Below are positions 25,701 through 33,804 of a DNA stretch of 64,000 nt, one piece after another. The position numbers were made by a program, and so were the translations under genes. The stretch spans positions 186,001-250,000 of the forward strand of contig NW_020954616.1 in assembly GCF_900497805.2 (NCBI RefSeq). Direction: 5' to 3'. The notes below the pieces were generated by a model. That model was not told where the DNA came from. It saw only the letters and a list, made by a program, of their open reading frames with translations, and searched no databases. Within the stretch, counting starts at the first letter, position 1; every line of letters starts with the position of its first letter. Source of the DNA: Vombatus ursinus. Taxonomy: Eukaryota > Chordata > Mammalia > Diprotodontia > Vombatidae.

Positions 25701-26318
25701 CTCTATATAATATTAAAAATAGGCATGAGTTGAACTGGTATATAAGAAAAGGAGCTTTTGGTAATTTTAGAGGGAAAAATCTGAAAGTTGAGTCTTTTAT
25801 GTCTTTCTTGTTATTAGTATGTGATTAGAGAAAGACCAAGAGATGTGGAGAGACAGAGACAGACAGAGAGGAGTCAAAGAGACACAGAGAGAGAAATGAA
25901 TGATGTATTACAGTATTATGTATTTGAGAGTCAACTGAACCATGTGAGTCTATGACTTTGGAAAGGAGAAAAGTCAAGAGGGAGGAAAAACAAGAGAATA
26001 AGCATGTATTAAGCATCTACCATCTGCCAGGCACTGTGCTAAGCACTTTGCAAAAATTATTTCTTTTGATCCTCAAAATGATCCTAGGAGGGAGATGCTT
26101 TTAATATCCCCATTTTACAGTTGAGGAAACAATGTTCCTTGCATATAGTAGGCATATTTTAAATACTTGTTAAACTGAATTAAATTGAAAAACAATTAGT
26201 CCTTACTGGCTCTTCTATGAGACAGGGTAGAGAGACTGGATGCTGGTAGCCATTTGAACTTACCTGCAATTGGGTAGAAGAGGAACACCAGGAGACATCT
26301 TTGGAGGAGATAAGCCAT
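5144..26318 (-). CDS. SLAMF7: SLAMF7 (CRACC/CD319) orthologue, whole coding span, seven exons
   Basis: Leukocyte surface receptor of the SLAM family. Seven minus-strand exons with AG/GT borders join in compatible phases: 26318-26264, 17683-17336, 16114-15848, 15560-15438, 13254-13151, 6350-6285 and 5215-5144. They give 1035 nt, 344 residues; the human protein, from memory, is 335. Order: signal peptide (1-18), V-type Ig domain without cysteines (19-134), C2 Ig domain with four cysteines (135-223), membrane helix (about 230-255), tail with tyrosine motifs at Y276, Y292 and Y313. The tail contains ENTEYATV (human ENTEYDTI) and ends LDFGNII (human LFAYENVI), which singles out SLAMF7 within the family. 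The gene is divergent from CD48, as in human. Known role: homophilic NK and plasma-cell receptor recruiting EAT-2 or SAP to ITSM motifs. No disabling change was seen. Confidence 0.88.
5530..5592. repeat. TGTATG/TATG microsatellite
   Basis: Imperfect TG/TATG repeat in SLAMF7 intron 6. Confidence 0.8.
6285..6350 (-). CDS. SLAMF7: SLAMF7 exon 6, cytoplasmic tail, third tyrosine motif
   Basis: A short symmetric exon (66 nt, phase 0 to 0) with acceptor TTTTACAG and donor AAG|GTAAGG. Its 22 residues include LHTVYDILQNTTK. TVYDIL takes the place of human ANTVYSTV and keeps the T-V-Y core, with leucine at +3. It lies 6.8 kb from exon 5. Being in phase, skipping it would keep the frame and drop this tyrosine. 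Confidence 0.82.
6462..6684 (-). mobile_element. MIR-like CORE-SINE
   Basis: Minus-orientation copy with CACACAGCTA core, GACTCCAGGCCTAGAGTTCT and CCACCTAGCTGCTCC head. It lies just upstream of SLAMF7 exon 6. Confidence 0.8.
6690..8105. other. SLAMF7 intron 5, unassigned
   Basis: A-rich sequence with no exon, RNA gene or repeat I can name. Confidence 0.4.
8108..8240 (+). repeat. Interspersed repeat, family not identified (copy 1)
   Basis: Shares the chain GGCACC...CTAA...GAGGATACAAAG...CCTGCCTTCAAGGAGCTCA...AATCTAATGG with copies at 19455, 21832, 38450 and 42312. Confidence 0.65.
8245..9645. other. SLAMF7 intron 5, unassigned
   Basis: Nothing recognised. Short open frames around 8450-8814 and 9151-9498 lack domain features and splice context. 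Confidence 0.4.
9650..10140 (+). mobile_element. Two adjacent MIR-like CORE-SINEs
   Basis: Copy one, about 9650-9903, has GGGATAATAATAGCACCTAC and an AAATGCTATATAAATGTTAG tail. Copy two, about 9916-10140, has GGCAGCACAGTGATTAGAGC and AGTTCAAATCCTGCCTCA. Confidence 0.75.
10430..12065 (+). mobile_element. Old L1 fragment, inter-ORF and ORF2 N-terminal part
   Basis: Purine-rich spacer, then AATAATAACTATAAATGTGAATG, the start of the endonuclease (I/V-T-V-N-V-N-G in intact copies). AAAATTTTAGGAGACTTTAG near 11260 is the G-D-L/F-N/S region. Many stops. A SINE interrupts it at 10946-11085. Confidence 0.65.
10946..11085 (+). mobile_element. tRNA-headed CORE-SINE
   Basis: Contains GTCAGCTAGGTGGCCCAGTG, GTAGAGCACCAGCCCTGCAG and TAGCTGTGTGACC and ends in an A-rich tail. 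Typical marsupial Mar1/WSINE-like copy, inserted in an older L1. Confidence 0.85.
12066..12885 (-). mobile_element. L1 3' portion
   Basis: Minus-strand ORF2 C-terminus (MHCWWGCELIQPLWRTIWNY) and 3' UTR; TTTTGAGTTCCATATTCTC marks the 3' end. Truncated at the 5' side. Confidence 0.8.
13151..13254 (-). CDS. SLAMF7: SLAMF7 exon 5, cytoplasmic tail with two tyrosine switch motifs
   Basis: The exon (104 nt, phase 1 to 0) has acceptor GGGTTGCAG and consensus donor AAA|GTAAGT. It encodes 34 residues with CTIYDSI and ENTEYATV. Both fit the SLAM immunoreceptor tyrosine switch motif T-x-Y-x-x-[V/I], which docks SAP or EAT-2 SH2 domains. ENTEYATV aligns with the human SLAMF7 motif ENTEYDTI. The first motif has no counterpart in human SLAMF7 as remembered (RVDICRETPN at that place). 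Confidence 0.88.
13610..13726. repeat. AG microsatellite
   Basis: Long (AG)n run in SLAMF7 intron 4. Long open frames here (Ser-Leu or Arg-Glu repeats) are artefacts. Confidence 0.95.
13727..14479. other. SLAMF7 intron 4, unassigned
   Basis: No exon or repeat recognised. Confidence 0.4.
14480..14770 (+). mobile_element. L3/CR1 LINE fragment
   Basis: GGGATAAATGTAAAGT, TTTGAAAAGGATCTGTGG and GGCTGCATTGAGA are the late ORF2/3' block of L3/CR1. Confidence 0.65.
15438..15560 (-). CDS. SLAMF7: SLAMF7 exon 4, transmembrane segment
   Basis: The exon (123 nt, phase 1 to 1) starts after TTTTAAG and reads IEHGISYIRVLPYLMMTI, then ILVIILPLLGLSFWY, then IQRRKEK: a short stalk, an uncharged helix of about 22 residues and a basic stop-transfer run. 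The donor used is AAAG|GTTTGA, weak but phase-correct. Reading on would give a short in-frame tail, GLSFSAR and a stop, so an intron-retained form would lack all tyrosine motifs. It lies at the outer end of the left inverted-repeat arm, and a decayed counterpart sits at 50138-50232. Confidence 0.83.
15848..16114 (-). CDS. SLAMF7: SLAMF7 exon 3, C2-type Ig domain
   Basis: This 267-nt exon, phase 1 to 1, encodes a membrane-proximal C2 domain: EPKITLGPRI, then NGTCLINVTCSVEQ, NVTYNWTPVGQ, YTCTATNPVSNSS and a final LCAG. The four cysteines match the two-disulfide C2 fold of SLAM receptors. Human SLAMF7, from memory, has NGTCVTNLTC, a following VIYTW stretch and RKLCEG, so the match is specific. 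The exon and its flanks lie in the left arm of a large inverted repeat whose other arm carries the CD48 C2 exon. The two exons differ at 18 of 267 bases, 12 of them changing amino acids. Confidence 0.9.
16670..16900 (-). mobile_element. L3/CR1 3' end, left inverted arm
   Basis: GAGATGAAAGGAACCTGAAG, TCTAATCCAACATCTC and AGTTCTTCTTTACAATAAAT are the CR1/L3 3' block. The same copy is present, inverted, at 48540-48735. Confidence 0.65.
17336..17683 (-). CDS. SLAMF7: SLAMF7 exon 2, N-terminal V-type Ig domain
   Basis: This 348-nt exon, phase 1 to 1, encodes about 116 residues with the SLAM V-domain plan: GILGESVILPL in strand B, YIVWISQ in strand C, GRIDFLNQSYS before strand E, and MEDAGFYTAEI (the D-x-G-x-Y turn of strand F). 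No cysteine is present, matching the known loss of the V-domain disulfide in SLAM proteins. N-glycosylation sequons occur at NQS and NIT. The acceptor is TTTTCAG and the donor G|GTCAGC. By family knowledge this domain makes the homophilic contact. Confidence 0.88.
17690..18318. other. SLAMF7 intron 1, V-exon proximal, unassigned
   Basis: No repeat or exon recognised upstream of the V exon. Confidence 0.35.
18320..18630 (+). mobile_element. L3/CR1 LINE fragment
   Basis: GAGAGAGCAACCAAAAATGT, TGTGAGGACTGGTTGAAAGA and GTATTTAAAGGGATGTCATG form the late ORF2/3' block. Confidence 0.65.
18637..18716 (+). mobile_element. SINE 3' fragment with RTE-like tail
   Basis: TATCTTTGCCAAGAAAACCC and GAAGAGTTGGACATGACC match the end of the full SINE at 23766-24008. 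Confidence 0.6.
18918..19172 (+). mobile_element. tRNA-headed CORE-SINE
   Basis: GGCAGCTAAGTGGTGCAGTG, CTAGCTGTGTGTCCCTGG, GTAAAATAGAGATAATAATA and the MIR-like tail. Confidence 0.85.
19455..19600 (+). repeat. Interspersed repeat, family not identified (copy 2)
   Basis: Contains TTATTAGGCACCAACTATGT, GGGGATACAAATAAAGGCAG and AGACAGTCCTTGCCCTTGA. Confidence 0.65.
20100..21640. other. Possible old LTR-type repeat with a repeated block
   Basis: A block centred on GGGAATTGAG[TA]GAATCACACT occurs at about 20120-20180 and again at 21115-21180. The second copy is followed by a run to about 21600 with a TTAAATAG box. It could be pieces of LTRs of an old endogenous retrovirus. No ends or internal genes were recognised. 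Confidence 0.25.
21832..22180 (+). repeat. Interspersed repeat, family not identified (copy 3, longest)
   Basis: Runs from CACAGTGCCTACTATATGAC through CCTGCCCTCAAGGAGCACAG and GGCTTCTTGTAGATGATGAG to CATTCCAGGAATGGGAGACA. Confidence 0.65.
22481..22593 (-). other. Possible orphan exon in SLAMF7 intron 1
   Basis: A 113-base open segment sits between CTCCTTCAG and a strong donor, TAT|GTGAGTG. In the phase 1 to 0 frame it encodes 37 residues including LTSYTNIF, which fits T-x-Y-x-x-I. That is the same phase signature and similar length as SLAMF7 exon 5. Inserted between exons 1 and 2 it would break the frame, so it is not part of the main transcript. It may be a relic of a duplicated tail exon, an exon of an unlisted transcript, or chance. 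Confidence 0.25.
22600..23760. other. SLAMF7 intron 1, unassigned
   Basis: Nothing recognised apart from the candidate orphan exon just before this stretch. Confidence 0.35.
23766..24008 (+). mobile_element. Full-length tRNA-headed CORE-SINE with RTE-like tail
   Basis: All three parts are visible: head GGCAGCTAGATGGCACAGTG, core GGGCAAGTCACTGAACCCTG, and tail AGGGTCACAAAGAGTCAG ending in AACAACAAA. Best reference copy in the window. Confidence 0.88.
24172..24202. repeat. ATTC microsatellite
   Basis: About seven perfect ATTC units. Confidence 0.9.
24595..24832 (+). mobile_element. MIR-like CORE-SINE
   Basis: GACTTGGAGTCAGGAATCTA, CTGTAAAATGGGGACATTCA and the tail ATCATTATATAAATGTTA. Confidence 0.75.
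24940..25172 (-). mobile_element. tRNA-headed CORE-SINE with RTE-like tail
   Basis: Minus-strand near-complete copy: TGGTTTGCCATTTCCTTCTC, GGTCACACAGCTAGTAAGTG and CTCTATCTACTGCACC. Confidence 0.85.
25395..25625 (+). mobile_element. L3/CR1-like reverse transcriptase fragment
   Basis: A short frame reads YYRPMSLILIPGKILEHII, the conserved NYRPISL...PGKI-E-I block of CR1/L3-type LINE reverse transcriptases. The rest is decayed. Confidence 0.6.
26000..26165 (-). mobile_element. MIR-like SINE fragment
   Basis: CTGCCAGGCACTGTGCTAAG and ATCCCCATTTTACAGTTGAG, just downstream of SLAMF7 exon 1. Confidence 0.65.
26264..26318 (-). CDS. SLAMF7: SLAMF7 exon 1, signal peptide
   Basis: The ATG at 26318-26316 opens MAYLLQRCLLVFLFYPIA, a short basic start and then a hydrophobic core, typical of a secretory signal. 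The exon ends one base into codon 19 at a strong donor (G|GTAAG), phase 1, which fits the phase-1 acceptor of the V exon 8.6 kb downstream. The long intron holds several SINEs and a possible orphan exon at 22481-22593. Assignment rests on position, phase and signal-peptide character; signal exons carry little family information. Confidence 0.75.
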
Positions 26319-26470
26319 GTGTCTCTATTCAGATTGAATATAAGAAAATCTTAGTGACACCTCAGCTTTAGAGAGAGATTCACTTCTCATTTGAAATAAC
26401 TACATAGGAATTGAAATATGGTTTCGTCACTTGGGGGAGGGACAGAAGGAAACCAATAGAAGAAGGCCAT
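26319..26470 (-). promoter_or_regulatory. Putative SLAMF7 proximal promoter
   Basis: The 150 bases upstream of the start codon hold no repeat I recognise. A CCAAT pentamer lies at 26453-26457, about 135 bases from the ATG. No clear TATA box or CpG-rich stretch is visible. This is inference from position only. Confidence 0.2.
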
Positions 26471-26663
26471 GGAAAGAATAGGATGATACTGGGGAGAAGT
26501 CATATTATTTAGAGAACATTCCCAGATTCCCTGGAGTTCTTGTCAAATAGAAGAGACTTTCTCAAAAGAGGTGGTTTGTTTTTGGCGGGGGGAGGTTTCA
26601 TCAAATACTGAGCTCTTGAATTCAACTGTTTCTGAAACTTGCTTATTTATATAGTCTGATTTC

Positions 26664-27717
26664 TTTTTCTTTCTTTCTTTCTTTCTTTCTTTCCTTTCTT
26701 TTTCTAAGCTGTTGACTCTTTTTTCATAATTCCCTTACATCACTCTCATTTCTCTTCCCAATTTTTCTCCTACCTCTTTTCTATTATTTTTAAGCTCCTT
26801 CATGAGTTGTTTACGGGCTTGAGACCACTTCCTATTTTTCTTCAGGGTTTTGCTCATAGATGTTTTGACATTGTCCTCTTCTGAATTTGTATTTTGGTCT
26901 TCCCTGTCACCTCAGTAACTTTCTATGGTCAGATTCTTTTTCTGTTGTTTTTTTTTCTCATCTTTTTTGGCCTTATTCCTCTCTTTTAAATTTGAGCTCT
27001 GCTCCCTGGGTGGAAGGGGCACTGTCTCAGGCTTCTTCTGCCAGGGGCTGCAGGTCCTGGCTGCTTAGCTAGTGCTGCTGATGTTGCCCTGAGGCCCCTG
27101 GGGGACCCTCTGTGTCTGGTGATACACTGATGACGTGGGGAGATAGCTGGAATTGCTGGAGGCCATAGGGGTCTGGCAGCTTACCTGGTGCTGAGCTGGG
27201 GTCCTAGTGTATGGTGAGGTCAGTGAGGTGTTTCTCCATTTTCCCAGGGCTACACTGAAGCACATGGATGCCTGTCTCCTGGAAGATACCTGTTTGCCAA
27301 GGGCTACATTGAAGAATGTGATGGTTCTTGGAGCTGGAGTCTGCCGGTTCGCCTGGCTATGCCAAGGCACATTGAGGGGTCCCGGTGTTGGCATTTGCCT
27401 GCTCCACCACACAGGGGCTCAAGATCTTTCTCTATTTTGCTGAGGTAGGGCTTGCTGGTAGCTTGCTAGGATACTTCCTGTCCTGGACTGCGTTCTCCTT
27501 TTACCGGGATGAGACAGATCTTTTTTCCCCATCTTCCAAGTTTCTTGGACTAAAAGATTGTTTCATCCTGGTTTTTTGTTTGTTTGTTTGTTTTGTTTTA
27601 TTTTTGCTGGTTCTGCTGTTCTAGGATTTGTTTTGGGGCACTATTTTATGGTTGTTTGGAGGTGAACATGAAAGAGTTATGGCAATTTACTGCTTATTCT
27701 GCCATCTTAGCTCCTGG
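26664..27717 (-). mobile_element. L1 5' fragment (5' UTR and ORF1 start)
   Basis: The minus-strand 5' end at about 27717 reads AGGAGCTAAGATGGCAGAAT. A 5' UTR follows, then ORF1 start and coiled coil to about 26700. A TTTC tract (26664-26700) lies at its downstream edge. Confidence 0.8.
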
Positions 27718-28144
27718 AAGTCCCTCTTTTCTGTTTCTTAATGAGTTCAAAATAATTTTGATGAGTAGGTTTACAATATAATTTGAACTTTTGGAGTACC
27801 ACTTCCCTTTCATTCCCATTTTTCATTATTCCCTTTGAGATTCTATGCCTTTTGTGCTTAGCACACTGTCTGTATCATAATAAGCACTAAATAAAAGTTT
27901 GTTGATTGATTGGTTCACTGATTAGCTATTGAAATGTGCAGAGATCCAAAAAGGCAAGATTATTCGCTTGTAGCTCAAGATAAGGGTGCCACCTTCTGGC
28001 TCATCCAGATATTGCATCATGAATAGCTAGTGGAGACTAGTGGCCATGCCTGACCACACACCTCTTTACTTCCAGTGCCCAAATAAGGGCAGATGCCTTT
28101 GCACAGAAGAAATGTACCTGTCCTTCTTGTCCTTATACTCATGA

Positions 28145-28265
28145 CATATTAAATTGCCTTATTAGATTAAAACAAATGTTCTAGCTTGTCAAAATCTTTT
28201 TGGACCTTAGCTGTCTTTCCTCTTTTTGGACCCTGACTCTATTTCCCCTCCCAGCTTTGCGTCAC
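28145..28265 (-). mobile_element. L3/CR1 fragment
   Basis: TAGCTTGTCAAAATCTTTTT and CCCAGCTTTGCGTCACC match the L3 block also seen at 57690-57770. Confidence 0.5.
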
Positions 28266-28678
28266 CAGGTAGTAACTGCCAACTCCCTATTTGCTATTTT
28301 TTTTCTGTTGTTTTCTGTTCAAAGGTGATTTTTTTCAGCAGAGGAAAAAAAAAAGAAACAAAACTGAGCAGCTCTACCTGGTCTCTGTTGTCAGTTATTA
28401 TTGTTTCATCTATTCCAAGAAGCAGTTCTATGTCTTTTTTATTGCTTTTTTTTCTTCTCAGTGTGGAAAAAAAATACAAAACAAATTAAACAACCCCTTC
28501 TCAAACCCAAAACAACTCCTTTTGATTTTCCTTACTTTTCCTTACCAACCTCAATTCATTCTGAATTTTAGCATTTCTCATAATGTTCTCGCCATAATGA
28601 ACCATCATTTTGCTTTCATCCTCTGTTGACTGCCCTCCTTCTATCTTCTGTACATATCTTTTAAAAAATCTCATTTGC

Positions 28679-29290
28679 TGGGGGACTTCTGATGCCAAGA
28701 TGGTGGAGTGAGGAACAAAATCCCTGAAGCCTTCCAAAATTCCCCTCCAAACAACCTTACAACAATGCCTCAGATAAAATTTTAGAGCAGCAAAGCAGCT
28801 TACCAGCAAAGGACAAATTGGAGGATCAGCAGAAAAGGTCTGTCTCACTAGGTTGGGAGAAGAGCTCAGTGAATGAACAACAGTGACAGAATGAACCCCA
28901 GTGGGCATACAGGGAGGCCCCAAGCCCCAAGACATGCCACCAGCATACCCCTACTGTAAACTAGAAGAAAGACCTGAGCCCTGAGGCAGACCAATAACAC
29001 AGAGAGAGCCCATCCTTACTGCAAGCCATCAGCAAGGCCGCACCCCTGGAGCAGGCCAGCAATGAGTCACCATTTATGGGGTGGGCCAACAGGGAGGCCC
29101 TGCCCCTGCACAAGGCAGCAAAAACCACCCCACACGCAATGCAAACCAGCAGCAAGACCCTAAATTCCAGCACAGAAAGCTTAGGACAGTGCCCTCTCCA
29201 CTCCAAGAACAGAGCCCAACTTTTAATGAAAGTACAAAGTCACAAAATATGCAGAAAAATGAGCACAAAGACAAAAAAGAATTTTTTTGT
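28679..29290 (+). mobile_element. L1 5' UTR fragment, plus strand
   Basis: Begins GGGGGACTTCTGATGCCAAG then ATGGTGGAGTG. A 5' UTR follows with short GC-rich repeated units (CAGCA, AGGCCCTGCCCCTG) up to ORF1-like AAAGTCACAAAATATG at about 29245. Confidence 0.65.
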
Positions 29291-29294
29291 GCTG

Positions 29295-30149
29295 TTTGTT
29301 CATGTTCCCAGACAATTGCTTAACTTTTTAACTTTTTGTTAAGGTACAGCTCTGCTTCCAGTGTGGAGGGTATACTGTCCCAAGGTTCAGGGGTTTTGTG
29401 TAGCTGTTTTCAGAGATACTTCTAGGGACCTGTAAATTTTACTTACTTCCAAGGTGGTATGATCAAGAGAGGTGTTTACTCCTTTCCTGGCCTGTGCTTT
29501 GGTCTATGAGTGACCACAAGCACTTTTTTTGCTTGAAACTGTGAGGAGGATTCCCTCTCCATCATTCCATAAGCTCTGCCTCCCCAGCACTCCTCCTCAC
29601 CCCAGGACCACCACCCAGGACTGTAACCCAGATCCAAGCATGAGCAAAGCAAGAGAATCCTGCCACCAGCAAAGAGATTTCTGCAATCCACCTCTGATCA
29701 ACTACTCAATCACCCCACCATCTGTGGGCCGAGAGTTCCAGAAGTAGCCACTGCTGTTGTGGTCACCATCCTGGAGCTGCACTAGGGCCAGGGCTGGACT
29801 GGGTTTCTCTCATCCTGGTCTGACAGACCTTTCCCACTGACCTTCTAAGTTGTCTTTGGCGTTTGTGGGTTAAGAAATCTGAACACCACCACAGCTGCTG
29901 TGATTCAGTTTCCTGAGGCCTGCTCCATCTTTGCCTGGCATGGCCCACACTGAACTGTGCTCTTCTCTCAGCCTGGTGCATCAGACCTTTTCCAGGTTGT
30001 CTTGGGCTGGAAATTTGTTTCACTCTATCTTTTTGTGGGTTCTGCTGCTCTAGAATTTGTTTAGAGTCATTTTTACAGGTATTTGGAGGGGTTTAGGGGA
30101 GAACTCAGGCAAGTCACTGCTTTTACTCAGCCATCTTGGCTCTGCCCCT
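29295..30149 (-). mobile_element. HAL1/L1-type 5' fragment, minus strand
   Basis: Its minus-strand sequence parallels 53501-54065, including the GAGCCAAGATGG start at about 30149 and a TCCCTAGAAGTA block. It stops before ORF1 and meets the plus-strand fragment nose to nose at 29290. Confidence 0.7.
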
Positions 30150-33100
30150 TATTTTTTGGCTCTTTTTGGTTTAGGTAGCAGCACCATATTTGTTTCTTAA
30201 AAGGAATTTGATAGCACTCTTTCTTTACCTATTTTCCCTAATAGTTTATACAGTATTGGAATTTATTGTTTTTTAAATATTTGGTAGAATTCACTTGGAA
30301 ATCCATCTGTCCCTGGAGATTTTTTCTTAGAGATTTCATTAATGGCTTGTTCAATTTCTTTTTTTTCTTTTTTTTTTCAATTTCTTTTTTTTGAAATGGG
30401 GTTGTGTTTTATTTCCTCTTCTGTTAATCTGTCAATTAATATTTTTGTAAATATTCATCCATTTCACTTAGATTGTCAGATTTATTGGCATACAAGTTGA
30501 GAAAAATAGCTCTTAATAAGTGCCTTAATTTCTTTTTCATTGGTGATGCATTCATTCTTTTCATTTTTGATACTTGTAATTTGATTTTCTTCTTTCTTTT
30601 TTTATATGAAATTAACCAAAGGTTTATCTATTTTATTGGTCTTTTCATAAAACCAGCTCTAAGTTTTATTTGTTAGTTCAACAGTTTTCTTACTTTCAGT
30701 TTTATTAATCTTTTCTTTGATTTTTCAGAATTTCTAATTTGGTGGTAAAATGGGAAGTTTTAATTTATTCTTTTTCTAGCTTTTTAAATTGCATACCCAA
30801 AGCATTGATCTGCTCTTTCTTTATTTTATTCATGTAAGCATTTAGAGATATAAAATTTCCACTAGCCACTGCTTTGTCTGCATCCCATAAAATCTAGTGT
30901 TATTTCATTATTGTCATTCTCTTGGATAAAATTATTGATTGTTTCTATGATTTGTTAGTTGACCCATTCATTCTTTAGGATTAGATTATTTAGTTTCCAA
31001 TTAATTTTTCATATGTCTTTCCATGGCCCTTTATTACACGTAATTTTTATTGAAAAGAATGCATCTAATACTTCTGCCTTTCTATGAGGTTTTTATGCCT
31101 TAATATGTGGTCAATTTTTTTGTAGGTGCCATGTACCATTGAGAAAAAGGTATACTCCTTTCTATCCCCATTAAGTTTTTTCCAGAGTTTGATCATATCT
31201 AACTTTTCCAAAATTCTATTCACCTCCTTAACTTCTTTCTTGTTTATTTTGTCGTTAGATTTATCTAGCTTTGAGAAGGGGAGGTTGAGGTCTCCCACTA
31301 GTATAGTTTTGCTATCTATTTCTTCCTATAACTCACTTAACTTCTCTAAGAATTTGGATGCTATATGCATTGGTGCATATATGTTTAGCATTGATATTAC
31401 TTCATTGTCTATGGTACCTTTTAGCAAGATGTAGTTTCCTTCCTTGTCTCTTTAAATTAGATCTATTTTTGCTTTTGCTTTATCTGAAATCAGGATTCCT
31501 ACTGCTTTTTTTTTTTTACTTCAGCTGAAGCATAATATATTCTGCTCCAGTCTTTTACCTTTACTGTGTGTATCTTTCTGTTTCAAATGTATTTCTTGTA
31601 AACAACATATTGTAGAATTCTGGCTTTTAATTCACTCTGCTATTCACTTCCATTTTATGGGAGAGTTCATCCCATTCACATTTACAGTTATGATTACTAA
31701 TTGTGTATTTCCCTCTAACCTATTTTTTTCCGGTTTATACTCTTTTCTCTCTCTCCTTTCACCCTGTCCCACCTCACCAGTGTTTTGCTTCTTACTTCCC
31801 TCAATCTGCCCTCCCTTCAATCAGTCCCCTACTTTTCCTTTTCCCCTCCTACTTCCCTATAGGGTAAGATACATTTCTTTGCCCAATTGAGTGTGTATGT
31901 TATTCCTTCTTTGAGCCAAATCTGATGAGAGGAAGATTCAAACAATGCTTACCCCTCCCTTCTTTCCCTCTACTGTAATAGATCTTTCATGCCTCTACAT
32001 TTGATGTAATTTACTCCGTTATGCCTACCCCTTTACTCTTTTCCTAGTACAATCCTTTCTTACATTCCTTAGTTAATTTTTTTATCACATCAAAGTAAAC
32101 TTATATCCACACCCTCTGTCTAAGTATACTCCTTCTAACTGCTCCAATAGAGATACTGTTCTTAAGAGTTACAAGTATCATCTTCCCATACAGAGTTATA
32201 AACAGTTTAACCCTATTGAATACCATGTTTTTTCTTTCCTGTTTACATTTTTATATATCTCTTGAGCCTTGTATTTGAAGATCAAATTTTCTGTTCAGTT
32301 CTGGTCTTTTCATCAGGATAATTTTTTCCTATTTTTCCTATTTCATTGAATGTCCATCTTTTCCCCCGAAAGATTATGCTCAATTTTTCTGGGTAATTGA
32401 TTCTGGGTTGTAATCCAAGCTCCTTTGCCTTCTGAAATATCATATTCCAAGCCCTCTGATCCTTTAATGTAGAAGCTGCCAAGTCCTGTGTAATCCTTAC
32501 TGTGGCTCCATGATATCTGACTTGTTTCTTTCTCATTGCTTGCAGTATTTTCTCCTTATGCTGATAGTTCTGGAATTGGGTTGCAATATTATTTGGAGTT
32601 TTCATTTAGGGATCTCTTTCAGGGAGTGATTGGTGGATTCCTTCAATGACTTCTGGTTCTAGGATATAGGGGCAGTTTTCCTTGGTAATTTCTTGAAAGA
32701 TACTATCTAGACTCTTTTTTTTTATCATGGTTTTCAGGTAGTCCAATGATTCTTAAATAATGTCTCCTGGATCTATTTTCTAGATCAGTTGTTTTTTCAA
32801 TGAGGTGTTTAACATTTCCTCTATTTTTTAATTCTTTTGATTTTGTTTGATTGATTCTTAATGTCTCATAGAGTCATTAACTTCCACTTGCCCAATTCTA
32901 ATTTTTAAGGGATTATTTTCTCTAGCTAGCTTTTGTACCTCCTTTTCCATTTGGCCAATTCTACTTTTAAAGGAGTTGTTTTTGTCAGTCAATTTTTGTG
33001 CTTTCCCTTCCAAACTGTTAACTCTTTTTTTTTCATAATTTTCTTGCATAACTCTCATTTCTTTCTCTAATTTTTCCTCTACCTCTCTTATTTGATTTTA

Positions 33101-33804
33101 AAAATCTGTTTTGAGTTCTTCCAAAAGGACTCTTTGGGCTTGAAACCAATTCATATTCAACTTTGAGGCATTACATGTAGGCATTTTGACAGTATTGTCC
33201 TCTTCTGAGTTTGTATTTTAATCTTCCTTGTCACCATGGTAGCTTTCTATGGTCAGGGCTTCTTTTTGTTTGTTTTTTGTTCATTTTTAAAAATTGAACT
33301 CTGCTCCTGGGGCACAAAGGGCATGGCCCCAAGTTTCTTTCACTGAGGGCTAGGGGTCACTGGCTTTCTGTGCCAGGGCCTTTGGGGCTGGCAGCTTGCC
33401 CACTGTGCTAGGGTGTCCTGGCCAATTGTACCTGTTGTGCCCTGGGTTCTGGGGATGGCAGTTTGCCAGCTGCACTGGGGCTGGAGGCCTCACAGCTGGC
33501 TTTCTGGGCCACTGGCCTTCTGAGTCAGGACTGCAGGGCCTCAGTTGCTGATCTGTGCCATGGCTAAAAACCTCCTACAGACTGGCGGGATACCACCCGC
33601 ACTAGGCTGCACTCCCCTTTTACTCAAGTGAGACAGACCTTTCATGAAGTTCTTCTAAGTTAAATTGGATTGGAAAATTGTTTCATCCATCTTTTTCTGG
33701 ATTTTGTTGCTCCAGAATTTTTTTTAGAGGCTTGATTTAATGTTGTTTCTGAGGGAAACTGGGGAGAGCTCAGACAACTTCTTGGCTTCTCTCTGCCATC
33801 TTTC
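30150..33804 (-). mobile_element. L1 copy, 5' UTR to reverse transcriptase
   Basis: The 5' end is at about 33804 (AAAGATGGCAGAGAG on the minus strand). ORF1 lies at about 33250-32280 (coiled coil, then the C-terminal block with AWNMIFQKAKELGLQPRINY). The purine-rich spacer precedes ORF2 endonuclease (GDLNLPFSKLDKSNDKINKK at about 31298) and part of the RT region up to 30150. Multiple stops and frameshifts. Inserted into another L1. Confidence 0.85.
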
